In this document: positions 34,078 to 45,758 of the stretch, piece by piece | Layout of the letters: each line of letters starts with the position of its first letter | How positions within the stretch are numbered: the stretch's first letter is position 1 | NCBI GenBank assembly: GCA_011503125.2 | Contig: WWBZ02000051.1 | Coordinates: forward strand, 2,294,001-2,358,000 | Direction of reading: 5' to 3' | Origin: Botryosphaeria dothidea | Taxonomy: Eukaryota > Ascomycota > Dothideomycetes > Botryosphaeriales > Botryosphaeriaceae | DNA length: 64,000 bases | The notes under the pieces: generated by a model | Seen by the model: the letters and a program-made list of their open reading frames with translations, nothing else | Database searches by the model: none | What the model was told of the DNA's origin: nothing | Translations under genes and position numbers: made by a program

Positions 34078-34644
34078 TTTCTTCCATGACGAGTGTTTTA
34101 GGTTAAGGTTACCTGGCCCGCACTTGGTCCAAACACAGCCTTCCCGGCAGGCCGCCTGATCCCACAGAACGGCCCCGCCAATCACGTAATCCAATTCATC
34201 CGGCTTCGCCTTGCCATTTTTCACGCCGGTGGGCAAGTCGCTTCGTGATCTGCCGGTCTGGGTGCATTGAAAAGTGTTTGTGTCAGTTCCGGCTATAGCC
34301 AACAAGTGGAATCGAGAAAGCGGATAATTCAGATTGAAGGCATGACATGGAACTAAGATTTCTCGATTCAGATTTCCTATGACGTGTACATCAAAGATTG
34401 GGCATTACTGATAAAGTGCTTTCTTATTTCCCAGATGCAGGCTGTGATATCGCACAATCTCTACACGACCGCCGTCTCTTCTGGAGAGAGAGATGAAAAA
34501 TGGAGAAATAGAGGCAGTGGCGTTCTAGCCACCACGACCCCTGTGGATCCGGAACAGAGCGAAGCCGCTAGGACGGAGGGTGCGGTGGTACGAATGTGCA
34601 GCTACCTTGCTGATGAGTGTCGGACTAAGCGACGCCGCTGACGA

Positions 34645-34661
34645 CGGCCGTTCAACGGCCG
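34645..34661. repeat. Short inverted repeat (8-bp arms, 1-base centre)
   Basis: CGGCCGTT, one base, AACGGCCG. It could form a tight hairpin or be a dimeric transcription-factor site. CGG-N-CCG type sites are bound by Zn2Cys6 factors. Confidence 0.6.
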
Positions 34662-36791
34662 GCGTGGTCGAGAACACCTCGACAGGCCAGCACACGTGGA
34701 CATTAACAGTAATATAGGAGCATGGCACCATACTCCAGAAAAACATCTGTATCTCGTTTTCTCGCTCCGAAGCGCTTACTATCTGTACGGGGTCTCGGAG
34801 CGCTCGATACGTTTACCTACTTTTTATTCTTTTTAATGGAGAGGCGCAAATGCCAAGCTTCCCAAGCGCTGGCGGACTTAAGATGTGAGTCTTGGGCCGT
34901 TTGTCGTTTCACGAGTCTTCCTTTGCCAAGAGACAGAAAAGGTGGGAAGCGAGCGCCTCGCTCGGGACGGCCGTCGTAACGTCGGGCCGGTGTTGCCGGT
35001 AGTGTACGGATGGCTTCGGCATCTGGAACGCCAATGCTGGCTGCCAATACCTTGGTGGTGGTGACGATGTAGCATGGTGTATGAGCTACGCACACGTATT
35101 TTTGGTACTGGTTTGACTGGTGCATCGTTTTTTTGTTATTTGGCTTCTTTTTCTGGGGAAAGGCATGAGAAAGATCAGTGCATGAATGCTACTTTTTCCT
35201 CTTCGCATCTGCCATGTATTGTTCGCGCGCGCTTGTAAGCTCTAGAGTGGGTACTGTATGGTTCCAATCATCAAGCAGTTACCAGGTGGTAAGTGGAGAC
35301 ACTCTAGTTTTCCTTCTTCGTCACCAAGACGGGTGGATACACATTCCACCTGAATTTTGGGCGAGATCTTGTTAAAGCAACCCGCAAGACGTCTCTTCTC
35401 AGAATGCACACGTACGTGGTACAGAGGAACCGGCACTTCGTGCATCCGTGTCCAGCCAGCGGCATCTTCGGCATCGCAGTGTTTCGAATTCGCTCCGCCT
35501 CTCGCCTACAACACCGACTTATCGCCAACCAAACCGGTTCCGCGAGCCGCCGTGCTTTACAGACCCGCATATCAATGACCTTCTTCATCCCATCCAGTCG
35601 CCATCTCTGTTCGGGTTTGAAAATGCTCGCCCCGCCAAGAGCGTCCTCGATCAACCAACCAACACGTCCTCGCCTTCACTAAACAAACACCATCCACACC
35701 TATAAGCACTACGCCGCCCCCACCTCGGTCGTTCCTGACCCACAACGTCGGTAGCGAAGGGAAAAAGAGGTTTCGAAGTTTCGAAGGGGTCGGCCTTGTA
35801 GGCGATCTGCGGGTGGCCTTGAAGCCGCGTCGTCGGACGTTGCACCGTGCGAGGATCCGGCGTGGCGGAGCGAGTTTTGATCTGACCCGCTGGCGTTTCT
35901 GGTGCCTTGCGGGAACGGATGTGACTATATCTGGGGAAGGGGACGCGTGTATGTGTGGGGGAGGGGGGATGGATGCCTGGTTGGCTGTGTTGGCTGATGA
36001 AATGGTGAGCTGGGGGCCTGGTGTTGCGTGTGTTGTCAGGCAGAAACCTCTTTGCACAGGGCGGGAGGCACGGTCGAGGTTTTTGGCCGATGAGTAATAC
36101 GCTGGAAGACGTGTGAGGATCTGTATGGCGTTCGTGGTGCTGCTGTGTTTCATCTATATGAGTACGAGGGGCGCACTACGTCATGGAGGGGCAGGCAGAC
36201 TTCCGTCACGGAGAGATGTTCTCTGAGGGCTTGTTGAGACTCCATCTTTGCTTGCGTGCGTGAGCGCATGTCCAAACGCATGAGTGATGCCTGATACGAG
36301 CGGGTTGGAGCTCGCGATCACGGGGCACTGGGGAACATGCTGAGCTGTCAGGATGGATGCAGTTCCTGAAACATGGGAGAACACCGGCAACTGGCGCGCG
36401 GCAAAAGGCGCATGAATGATGGGCATTGCAGGTCCCTATCTAGAGAAGGCCTGAACTTTCGTTCTGGCTGAATTCGAGGATGAAGTGTGAATTGTGATCG
36501 ATTGATGATACATCCTTGTGCTAGGCAGCGTGTGGAAATTATGCTGCTTTTTGGTGTTGAGCCGGGTTCAACTCTCCGCTTGCATGCACAAGGCAAGTTT
36601 AGGCGAGGCTCGAAACAAAATGCATGTTGATGGGCAATATCTCCATCTTCATCCTTTTCCTCCTGCGGTTCTTGTCCTCTCGATCTCGCGTTCGCGAATT
36701 CAAACCATCACTGGAGAACTTTGGTTCTTAATGATTGTCAATTTCCGACGCATTACACATCAAAAGTGTATTTCAGTATATCGTCTGGGAG

Positions 36792-37943
36792 ATGGGCCAC
36801 GCCAGTAATAAAACACATCTTGAGGAGGAAGATGTGGACTTTGAGCCGTTAATGCTTACCCACAGGTACGTTTCCACCCATTACGGAATGGATTCGTATG
36901 GACTGGAGTATCCAACCGTTCACATATTTACGTGGAACAGGAAGAAGTGGCCATGGGATGGAGCGGTGTCCAAGATTGCGCGCGCGGTGGAGGTGCGGCC
37001 AAACGGACTGGAAGGCGTCATTGGAGTGCAGATCCTCGATGAAGGGTTTAACAAGCCGCGGTTTTGCGCCGTGCCGAGGGACGATCCGATATTACCGCTG
37101 TGGCGAGGAAAATTAGCACCGAGAATAATGGAGATCTTGAAAGAGCATGGGAACACTTGGAGAACGTGGAGGACGTTCTCGTTAGTTGGAATTGGGCGGC
37201 GATGCTGCGATATGTCTCCTCGACATCTGATTTGGCAATCGGATAAGGAGATGTTTGATTACGACGAGAATAATTGCCACTACAGGAGGCGGCACTTCGG
37301 GAGATTCGACGAGAAAGACGTCTTCAAGACCTTTTTGCTCGAGGTTTCAAATCCAGAGGCTGAGGAGTGGGCTTCTACCATCGTACCGGAGCTGAGTAAA
37401 GCCCTTGCAGGTACAAATATCACCAATACTGAAGTCTGACAAGCCGAAACAACTGTAGCAACGGATGCCTGGGCTCAGCACTTGGTCAAAGAAAGCTGGT
37501 GGGGCGTATCCTTGGAGATTTGGCAAAGCATCGGAATCAAAGACTCAGACGCAATGGGCACGCTGGACGGCTTTGTTATCTTGAAAAATCCAGACACCAA
37601 GGAAACGACGCGGTGTATCCCAATAACCACCAGCGCATCCAAAGGAATCGAAATCAAAACGGAAGTTCGAGTACCGTGCGATGCAGACACCAATGTGCAG
37701 ATCAAAGATCTACAAGGAAGGGTCATAAGGAAACGCCAGAACTTGTACACCGGAGAGAAAATGTCTCAGAGTTTCGTCCCGATTGCGCATAGAACGGAGT
37801 CTGAAGGTTACAAAGCATCTGAAGAACTGCAGGCGGGTAAGGAAGAGATCAAGGGCTGGAAATCGAAGATTAACGAGTGCAGAGATGAAACTAACGTGGT
37901 GGCGGGCACAATCAAAGCTGCGCCTGATCCACACGCTGTATAG
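36792..37943 (+). CDS. Unknown protein, two exons
   Basis: Exons 36792-37410 and 37459-37943 join across a 48-bp intron (GTACAA donor, CTGAC branch site, TAG acceptor) to about 367 residues. The start MGHASNKTHLEEEDVDFE is the first in-frame ATG. No signal peptide or membrane span. Features seen are an aromatic-rich N third (YPTVHIFTWNRKKWPWDG), a basic middle (CHYRRRHFGRFDEKDV) and an acidic lysine-rich end (ASEELQAGKEEIKGWKSK). The coding frame continues cleanly across the join, supporting a real gene. I do not recognise the family. It sits alone in a gene-poor stretch, which is common for lineage-specific genes. Confidence 0.55.
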
Positions 37944-38829
37944 CTCGAAGTGATTGCATGGTTGTGGAGACATTTGCGATACATGACCATCGCACGACCA
38001 ACCCGTCGTCTGCCTGGTGTTGCGGAAAAGAACATGGTGTCCCTTCCTATCGCAAAGTAGCCAATGATACACTGCGTGCACCTTAGGAGATATACATGCA
38101 TACTCTTTTACTTCATAATTTGAATCATCCTCTTCATTTTCCTTTTCCCTCAGATGGGCTAGACTGTGGAGTTCTATGTAACCATTTATTTAAGCGGGTG
38201 TTTGCTAACGCAATCAACAGTTGTAGCTGGGCAGATAAGACCATGACGAAATGAAGGAAGAAATAGTTGCCCATTCTTGCGTCATAATCACGGAATGCAG
38301 ACCTCTTCTTATTACCCTGCTTCTACAAGCCTAATACAAACCAAACAACGTCAAAGATTTTCAGAGTTGCAATGTATCATTTCGTCCTGTCTCTGTCCAT
38401 CTCTTTTGACCTTTATCATCGTGGGAGAACCATGATATCCGAGCACCGCCTCCATGTCTTTTCCGGAAAGAATAACTATGCCAGGGAAGCGCCAAAGGAT
38501 AACATCTTCCAAGGAAATATGGCATTGACGGGGTGGCTGTGTTTTCAAGATCATACCGAGTAAGCCCTGTGCTGGCCTTAGTCACCTCTCCAGTCTTCTA
38601 TAAGAATCAAAGAACGCCCAATTCAAAGCAGTTCGTTAAGAAGAAGAAAAATTCTTTGACAGTGTCAAGACAGTGGGTTCGTCCCATGACTTTCGTGCAA
38701 CCGACGGCTTCTTATCCTCATGAGCTTTTCCTCCCACTTAGCATGAGCGACAACGGCGAACCCTTCAGGCCTGGAAAAACAAGACACAGGATACTTTGAA
38801 CATTCCTTTGTGGAACAGCATCGTATTCC
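37944..38829. other. Intergenic, no gene seen
   Basis: 886 bp, AT-richer, short ORFs only. Confidence 0.5.
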
Positions 38830-39246
38830 ATGCTGGCGTCCACCCTCTTCAGCACAATACTTCGAGTCGACGCTCTCTATGAGTTCTGTACCCCACTTGG
38901 TTCAGCTTCTGCATCAACTCAGATTGTTCTGTCGCCATTCATCATCTGGTCTGCCTCTGCTTTCGCCTTTTATCACCTCCACTGCCACCAAAATCACCAG
39001 GACTGGTATCTGGCCACTTGGATGGTTCTCGGGGCCGCCGCAGGCCTTTTGATTGGCTATGACATTCGGGAGATAGCGCTCGTGCCTGTACCTTGGGGGA
39101 TGACACTTGCGCTCTCGCTTTTTGGTGTCGCGTCTCCCTCGAGGAATGGTTTCACGTGGGTGGGTTATGGGGATCAGGAGTCATTGATATCAGAGAAGAG
39201 CTGTGTACTAATTCCATGGCAGTGCAATCGAATGCACGGACTCTGA
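38830..39246 (+). CDS. Possible small membrane protein
   Basis: A 138-residue ORF from an ATG with three hydrophobic spans: QIVLSPFIIWSASAFAFYHL, WYLATWMVLGAAAGLLIGYD and PVPWGMTLALSLFGVA. His-rich loop HLHCHQNHQDW lies between the first two. No family recognised. It could be a real small gene, a fragment of a larger decayed transporter, or chance. The polar tail after residue 105 looks less coding than the rest, so an unrecognised splice is possible. Confidence 0.35.
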   Translation: MLASTLFSTILRVDALYEFCTPLGSASASTQIVLSPFIIWSASAFAFYHLHCHQNHQDWYLATWMVLGAAAGLLIGYDIREIALVPVPWGMTLALSLFGVASPSRNGFTWVGYGDQESLISEKSCVLIPWQCNRMHGL

Positions 39247-40251
39247 AAATGATCTGTCTGTCTCTCATATCGTGTAGTCGACTGTCACCGACACATTTCT
39301 CTCTACATGTAGGTCATTGATAAAGAATGTCTGCAGATATGGAACAGTATTCGATAGGAGGCCGCCGAGTGATCTGGAATCTTTGGATCCCATGTCGCTT
39401 ACTTTGAAAGGCTCTCATTAGTCCTGTTTATATCGGGGTTTGAACATCAAGGATGTTACGAAGGAAACTGAAGATATTGATACAGAATCTAGAAATCAAT
39501 TAGCTTGTGAGTCAATTCATGATGATGAAAATGGTAGTGGTGACCGTACTCGTGAAGTTTCATTTGTTTTTTTCTCTTCTCTTCTATCAATACCTAGAGG
39601 AATTGCGTGTTCTGAGATACAGCCTGTGTGTGCCATCTGAGTTTTGACCTCTTTCTGGACAACCTCGCGGACTTCCTTTCTCTCTCGTCCCTCTTTGATT
39701 TTTCGACTCGCATAGCACGATAAGAAATGTTTGAGGAATACTTCGCGATTCAATACGTAATCTGATCTCTACTAGAAATAGTCAAACATACTTTAAGAAA
39801 AGGTGGATTCCCCAACCCGACTCAGAGAAAACCATATCTTTTCCCATTCTCGTATACACACCAACCGAGACCCATGCTGATCCCAAACAAGAAAGACAGG
39901 CTTATGCGCCGAAAGTCTTTGCAGAAAAGTCGATGGAGTATCACTCTGTCAGAAGGGAAGAAAAAAAAGGGGGAATACCAAGAATATGAGAACTAAAAAG
40001 CCGAGAGAAGAAGAAGAAACGATCCGCCCATAGCCGTTGAGATGCTTCCGCTGTCCCCGTTGTCCATATCCATTAACCGAAAACACAAGGAACGTGAGCC
40101 CGAAATCTTACAACTCCTCACCCAAAACATCTTTTGTCTTCTCCATTTTCCCCTCCCACTCCCAAAACACCTTTCAAATATCTTTTGCATCAGCCAAATA
40201 ACCACCGACCAAAGAAGATATCCCTCCCAGCAGTCAACATTCGTTCGGATA
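39247..40251. other. Intergenic, no gene seen
   Basis: 1 kb, AT-rich, T- and A-runs. Contains the 3' UTR of PDE1 at its right end. Confidence 0.5.
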
Positions 40252-42442
40252 TTAAAACCAGTAGCTCCCGCCATTTTGGCTTATGACGAACTCGCACCCA
40301 AGCGGTTTGCCCGCCTCCGCGAGCCTCCGCTTATGCTCTTCCAGTTCCGCGAATATACGGTCGCCCACGAGCGGACCGTCCATCAACGTATCTTTCATAT
40401 GTATGACGATAATCTGCAAACCCTTCAAAGGGGCTCTCTCTTTCTGCTCATGCGATTGTTGTCGCTGGTTTTGCTGTTGCAATTGCTGCCGCTCCACAGC
40501 TGCCAGTTGGGGTTCGAGCACGGCAGGCGCAGCCATGTACGAAGTGATGGAAACGGAGGGAGGTGCCTGTTGTTGAAGCAATGTTTGTTGTTGCTGAAGG
40601 CTCTGTGCTTGCGAGGCGGCGCCGTTGGTGACCCCTGGCGCTTCTGGTCCCGGCGTAGGTGTAGCGCTGGCGGTCGGCGTGGGCGTGTCGAGAAAGTCAC
40701 GCATGACCTTCTCGCCGGGAGATAGTAACGGAACGGAGCTTGTACCTGTGTTGTGGGCAGCCGGGAAATATTCACCAGTTGTTGTAGCGGCTGATGTGGG
40801 CGCGGATGTCACCGCCGCCGCGGGCGTGCGTGATGGTTGCCGGGAACGGCTGCGTCTGCGGATGAAATAGTCGTCATCGGTGCCTGAAAGGAAGCCGTTC
40901 ACACTTCCTGCACTCGTTCGTTTCCTCTTGCGGCCTTTTCGGTGTTCCTCCCGCTCACTCTCAAGTCTAATTCTTGCGTCTCTAACCATATCTGCCAGAT
41001 TCTCGAGTTCTCTGATTAAGTGGCGTGGCGCAAGATGTCCGAATAAGACCGCGTCGCCTTGGCTGTCAGCATAGCTGCATTCAATAAAGACAGCCTTGAG
41101 TACGCCGTTGGCAATTTTAGGCGCAGCTTCTGCCCAAACCTGAGCTGTGCGAGGTGATAGGGACAGGGTGTCCGGCTCAACATCGCCAAATATAAGAATT
41201 TCCCGCGCGGGTGGCGGACGAGAGGACGAAGGGTGGTGGGGTGCTAGCTCGGTGCGGATGAAATAGGCAGAGCTATCCACGACACACTGCTGCATCCCCA
41301 TATCCAACGGAGGAACAGATGTGCCAGTAGCGCCAGTGAATAGTGGGGTACCTGGCGCTGAAGGTTGCGAGATGGATAATGATCTCCCATCTCCTGCGCC
41401 TGGGCCGTGTGGATGCGGCAGACCATTTGGTCCGATCTCTGAAAGTTGAACACTACTGCCCCTGTGAATATGCCCAGGTCCTTTCATGCAATTTCCGTGG
41501 CTGACTTTGAAACCTTTTACCCCAAGCCCATCACATACTTCGATATATCCCCTTCCAGGACCGTCACCGAGAGCATGATGGCCACCTTCAGCGAGCCTTT
41601 GAAAGGTTACAAACCCCACCCCTCCATCTTCATCTGTCAAATTCGGCCATATGACGTCATTGAAAATATGCGTCTTTATTGAATTTACGGTGAACGGCAG
41701 CGCGGCAAGGCGCTTAGGTTTGGATGTGTTATGAAAAGCGGCAGTGTTGATGACGAATCCGGAGAGGTGATCAAGGTGAGGGTGCGTAATGAGATAGGTA
41801 GCAACATGCTCTCGAACAACATGGACGGCGTTTGCGCGTGCTGACGCATATGGGAACGGCAAACCGGCGAATGCGCCTGCATTTAAGGTTGTGATTGTCG
41901 GTTGAGGAGACGAGGAACGCCATGATATCTCCGAGCCTGCGTCAGAGCTCTCGACCTGAGACGACGTTGTGGTCGGGCTGGGGGAAGTCTCGCTGTCCTC
42001 AAAGCGCACGCGTGAGGATGTCGGAGTGTTTTGCACCACGGTGGGAAAGTGTTGCTCCAGGATCCTCGTGATGGATGCCAAATGTGTGCCGGCATCGACA
42101 GCCAGAATGGAGTTCTTAGACCACTTCGACGCCGTGGCGCGTACCAGTAGCCCCGTGACGCTATCTTCGTTTGGACCGCCACCGGCTCCCTACATCCACA
42201 TATCAGCAGCTGGGCTCAGTGCAATGGCGCACCCAAGACATTATCATGCATAGTTCCGCGCTCCCGCTTTCAGGCCGCGGATTGGAGTGGCATTACTATC
42301 CCGGAGCTGGACCGGAGAGCAAACGGAGGCGCAACTCGACTCCAGCGCAAACTCAGGCGACAAACCAGGCACTTACCAGACATATCACCTGGATAGCTGC
42401 GTCCTTCGGGGACTGGTCCGCGAGCGCATCGCCTTTCTTCAT
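40252..42442 (-). CDS. PDE1: Low-affinity class II 3',5'-cyclic-nucleotide phosphodiesterase
   Basis: Exon 1 (42442-42377, 22 codons, ends VICL) joins exon 2 (42189-40252) across a 187-bp intron to restore the conserved GAGGGPNEDSVTGLLVRATA text, giving 667 residues. The metal-binding HPHLDH lies at about 158-163 in THPHLDHLSGFV, followed by KVSHGNC, IFGDVEPD and ECSYADSQGD, all class II phosphodiesterase signatures. A low-complexity insert of roughly 170-200 residues (basic, then Ala/Thr/Pro-rich, then a Gln run) separates these from the last block GCEFVISQNGGSYWF, much more than yeast Pde1 (369 aa) has. Pde1 degrades cAMP in the cytosol, lowering PKA signalling after glucose or acid stimulus. 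Substrate metals are expected to be zinc. Confidence 0.93.
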
Positions 42443-43849
42443 GAAGCCAGCGGCCGCCGGGCGGAGGATGGAAAGAGCGCGTCCTCGGCCGTGATGAGCG
42501 TAGGTCTCGGCTGTTTACAGATCCGACGGGCAACCGCAAAGCAAAGCTAGTGACGACAGGCGCGGCGCAGGGACTCGCCTGGGCTGCTTCGACTCGGCGC
42601 GATGTCGATATCTCGGCGCTAGCGATACTAGAGAGTGCGGGACTCAGGATACGGAAATCCTGCGAGAGAGGCGCAAGCCAGGACGCACCGGCATATGACC
42701 GCAGGACGCGGCGACGGCGCGCGCAGACAGGTCTGGTTTCTTTGTTGGCGCAGGCGGCCGCCGTCGACCGGGATTGGCAGTGTGTCGCGGTTCTTCGGGT
42801 ACTTGCGTCTGTCGGCGCGGTGGGCAGGACTCGGGTGGGGTGACGGGCAAGAGGGTCGGCGGGGGCGGCCTGGCCAGAAGCTGGAGTTGCGCTTAGGTGG
42901 CTCTGAGCCGTGGAATGTGCGACAGCAGGACGCGCAGGCGGGCACGGGAGGTGTGGGACAGTGCCAGGCTCTGCAATCAGGGCTCGCTGACCATTGCGCG
43001 GGCTGGACGGGACGCGGGCTGGCCGAAGAGCTCTCAGAGCTCGCTTGAGGTCGTGGTCGAGACGTGAGGTCGGGATGGTGTTGGCAGTGGCTGGTGGCAG
43101 GTCGCAGGCGCGCGCGCACACGAGTGGAAGCAACTGGGGCGGAAGCTGGTCACACCCACGGGGAATGCCTTGCCTTGCCTTGGCGCCGGTAGTGAACAAG
43201 TAGCGCAGCCCTCTGTCAGTGCCTTTACAGCTGTCATTTGCCTAAACAACCGTGCCTCCGCCGCGACTCGCGCACCCAAGCCGCGCTCCAGTGCCCCCAT
43301 CGTATCGATAGCGCTACGGCCTTCATGTGAATGGCCAGCCCTACGACAGCATCTCGCCGTTGCCCTCATTCGCCGTCTACAGCTCGCTGCCACGCACGAC
43401 ACGACACGCCGCCTTGACCCTGCGCGACACCGGCGCCGCCCTACGTCGCCCAAGCGTGATGACGATGATTTACACGCGATCCCCGTCGTCCCCGCACTCG
43501 CGATCAGCCATGCATCATGCACGTCGTGCACCTGTCGACCCTGGCCTTCCCTCCAATCGCCACGTCCGCCTCTCGCCACCCAGCCAAGCCGTGATCAGCA
43601 GCAGCCTCACCACCGCCGCGCCATGACACTTTTGCTCACTGCACACGCCCAATTCGGGGACATGGGGAATCATTGTTTTTTGTTTCGCAAAGAGCTACGG
43701 ACGTCAGGTCGTTAAATTTTGCCGGAGTAACAACTTATATCCCATCCAGCCGTCAATTAGAGCACAATTGCCCCGCACTGCCTCTATCTAGCTCCGCAGC
43801 AATGCAGCAACTTTTTTCCATCGTCATCAACAAGCACTCTTCAAGCTAT
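42443..43849. other. GC-rich interval, no gene
   Basis: 1.4 kb. Long ORFs in several frames on both strands reflect high GC and overlap each other; none looks like protein. Should carry the PDE1 promoter and, at the right end, the eEF1B-gamma 3' UTR. Confidence 0.5.
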
Positions 43850-45444
43850 TTACTTGAAGACCTTGCCGTCAGCCCACTCGTAAGTCTTGCCGTTGACCTC
43901 GATGGGCTTGTCCCACGACCACTGGTCCTCGACGAACTTCTTGTCCTCGGGGTTCTTGGGGTCGAGCTTCTTGAACTCGTAGCTCTCGTAGTCGGGAGCG
44001 ACGTCGAAAGCGGGAAGAGCCTCCTGGCCGCGGACAAGGAAGGCACCCTTGATGACGGAGTCGTTGGTGACACCATAGACCGAGGCGGCACCGAAGAGGT
44101 ACTTGCGGCTGGCCTCAAGACGGGCGAAGAAACCGCCTGCATTCGGAATTAGCACTTCTATCCATGTAAATTGCACATGGCAAACTTACCGATGAGGTTG
44201 GAGGTCATGAAGGTCATGGTGAGCTCGTCATTGTACTTGTAGTCAACAGACCAGATGGAATACTCCTCAAAGTTGACGTTCTCCCAAAACCAGGGGAGAG
44301 CGACCTCGCGGGTCTCCTCGTTGGAGTACTTGCGTTTCCAGTCGTCGATGGCGAAGGTTGGGCGACCAAGCTCCTCGATGGGGTGCTTGGCCTTGGGAGC
44401 AGGAGCGGGCTCGTCCTCAGTCTCCGTCTTAGGGGTAGCCTTGGGCTTCTCAGCCTTGGGCTTAGCCTCTTGCTTGGGGGGCTGGTTCTTGACAGCCTCG
44501 TCAATGAACTTGAAGGGCTCGGCGATAGCCTGCCAGATGGGCTGGTTCCAGACGGTCTCGAACCAGCGGGTGGTTGCAGGGTTCTCAGACCTCCACTTCT
44601 TCTCGAAGAAGTACTCGAAGCCACGGGAGATCAAGCTGGCGGTGAAGATATCGGCCAGAGAGAGCCTCTCACCGACAAGGTAGGTGTTGTGGGTAAGATG
44701 CTCCTCAATGACCTTCGCGTTCTTGAAGGCGGTCTTGAGGGACTCCTCAACGGCCTTCTTGTTGTAGGGGGCCTTGCCGAGGATGGGGCGGAAAGCACCA
44801 GCCAGAGGGGGAAGGATCTCGGCGTTGGCGAAGGACATCCACTTCAGGATGGAGGCGTAGTCCTGTTTGGTCTTGCCGAGAAGGGTGGTCTTCTCGTTCT
44901 GAGAGGTGACTGGTGCCGAGTTAGCCATGAGTCGAGTTCCAAGCTTGTGGCATTCAAGATGTGGGAAAGCACGCAATAACATGTGTAGGCAAGTATTTTC
45001 TCAGAGTGTGAATAATTCTCAACAGTAATCTTCAGACAGGGATAACTGTATTTGATAAAACTTCTCATCCTCGGCAGCGGGGGGGGGGGGGGGGGGGGGG
45101 GGGCACTAGTGTATAGAATAATAGAGAGGCATGTTCACGTACCGTAGACGGCAATGGCAATGCACTCGTGGAGGGTGTAGCCATCGGCGCCCTCGAAGGT
45201 GGGGATCTTGGCCAGCGAGTTGGCCTTGCGCAGACCCTCGGGGACATTGTCCGGAGGCTGAGCGGTGACGACCTCGACATCGAGGCCGTTCTCCTTAGCA
45301 ACAGCCAGGATGGGGTTGGTGCGAGGGTGGCCCTGTAGAATAGTGTGTTGTTAGAGAGCGGACTTTGGAGTCATCGCGGGGTAGGCAGAAAATCGCTGCA
45401 GCGCCTGCACGCACCTGGAAGCCGTAGACCTTGCCGAAAGACAT
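43850..45444 (-). CDS. TEF3: Translation elongation factor 1B gamma
   Basis: Exons 45444-45415, 45332-45143, 44909-44190 and 44136-43850 join to 408 residues, the usual length. Residues 1-85 form the thioredoxin-like half of a GST fold (MSFGKVYGFQGHPRTN); 90-205 the helical GST half (LVGERLSLADIFTASLI). A Lys/Pro/Ala/Glu linker follows, then the conserved EF1G domain from about 250 (PTFAIDDWKRKYSNEE, WFWENVNFEEYSIWSV, GGFFARLEASRKYLFG) to the end. It anchors the eEF1B complex that reloads eEF1A with GTP on cytosolic ribosomes. Intron 2 (233 bp) holds a run of 25 cytosines on the coding strand. It diverges from the mitochondrial uS9m gene. Confidence 0.97.
45079..45103. repeat. Poly-G run of 25 (poly-C on coding strand) in eEF1B-gamma intron 2
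   Basis: Uninterrupted G on the plus strand, inside the intron between exons 2 and 3, about 40 bp from the donor. Length is likely variable between strains and may be misassembled. Confidence 0.95.
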
Positions 45445-45758
45445 GGCTGACGATTGATCTCAGTCACTGGGAGCTAGAAAGGGTATAAGAAAACAAGAAG
45501 AACCAGTGATGTTCAAGGTGGAGCAGGTGTGGTGGTGGGAGGTAGAGGTGTTGGGTACGGTCGCGGCAAATTTGCGATTTGGACTTTGGCAGTCGGTGCC
45601 TCTCGCGCCGCTGCCCGAGCGCCCCTGCACCATTCCGTAGTTGTCCCGGCTTGGCGCTTCGCCTGTTGGATGGAAATGTCGATGATTATTGTCCAACTGC
45701 ACGACAACCGGTCCATTGCACAGCACAGAGCCAGCCCACTGCCTCGAACACGCACACA
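45445..45758. promoter_or_regulatory. Divergent promoter: eEF1B-gamma / mitochondrial uS9m
   Basis: 314 bp between start codons of a cytosolic and a mitochondrial translation gene. No TATA box seen. Confidence 0.5.

Larger units (their letters stand above)
33619..36791. other. Gene-poor stretch of 3.2 kb
   Basis: Only scattered ORFs under 200 codons without family resemblance or credible splice partners. Contains a 19-bp poly-C run and a short perfect inverted repeat, listed separately. Confidence 0.45.

Noticed and set aside
34018..34305. Minus-strand ORF running through the poly-C tract
   Set aside because: The glycine run is only the homopolymer; the flanks have no resemblance to protein.
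35572..36153. 193-codon minus-strand ORF
   Set aside because: Basic Pro/Ser/Arg text, overlapped by plus-strand ORFs, no domain.
36560..36585. B-box-like GGGTTCAACTC
   Set aside because: No A-box or acceptor stem at tRNA spacing.
42233..42251. ATG at 42251 (MHDNVLG) as PDE1 start
   Set aside because: The GTGCGC donor that follows leaves phase 1, which shifts exon 2 out of frame; the exon ending VICL at 42377 joins in phase 0 and restores the conserved text.
42270..43199. 309-codon minus-strand ORF in GC-rich DNA
   Set aside because: Overlaps PDE1 exon 1 in another frame, starts without ATG context, Arg/Pro/Ser-rich without domain.
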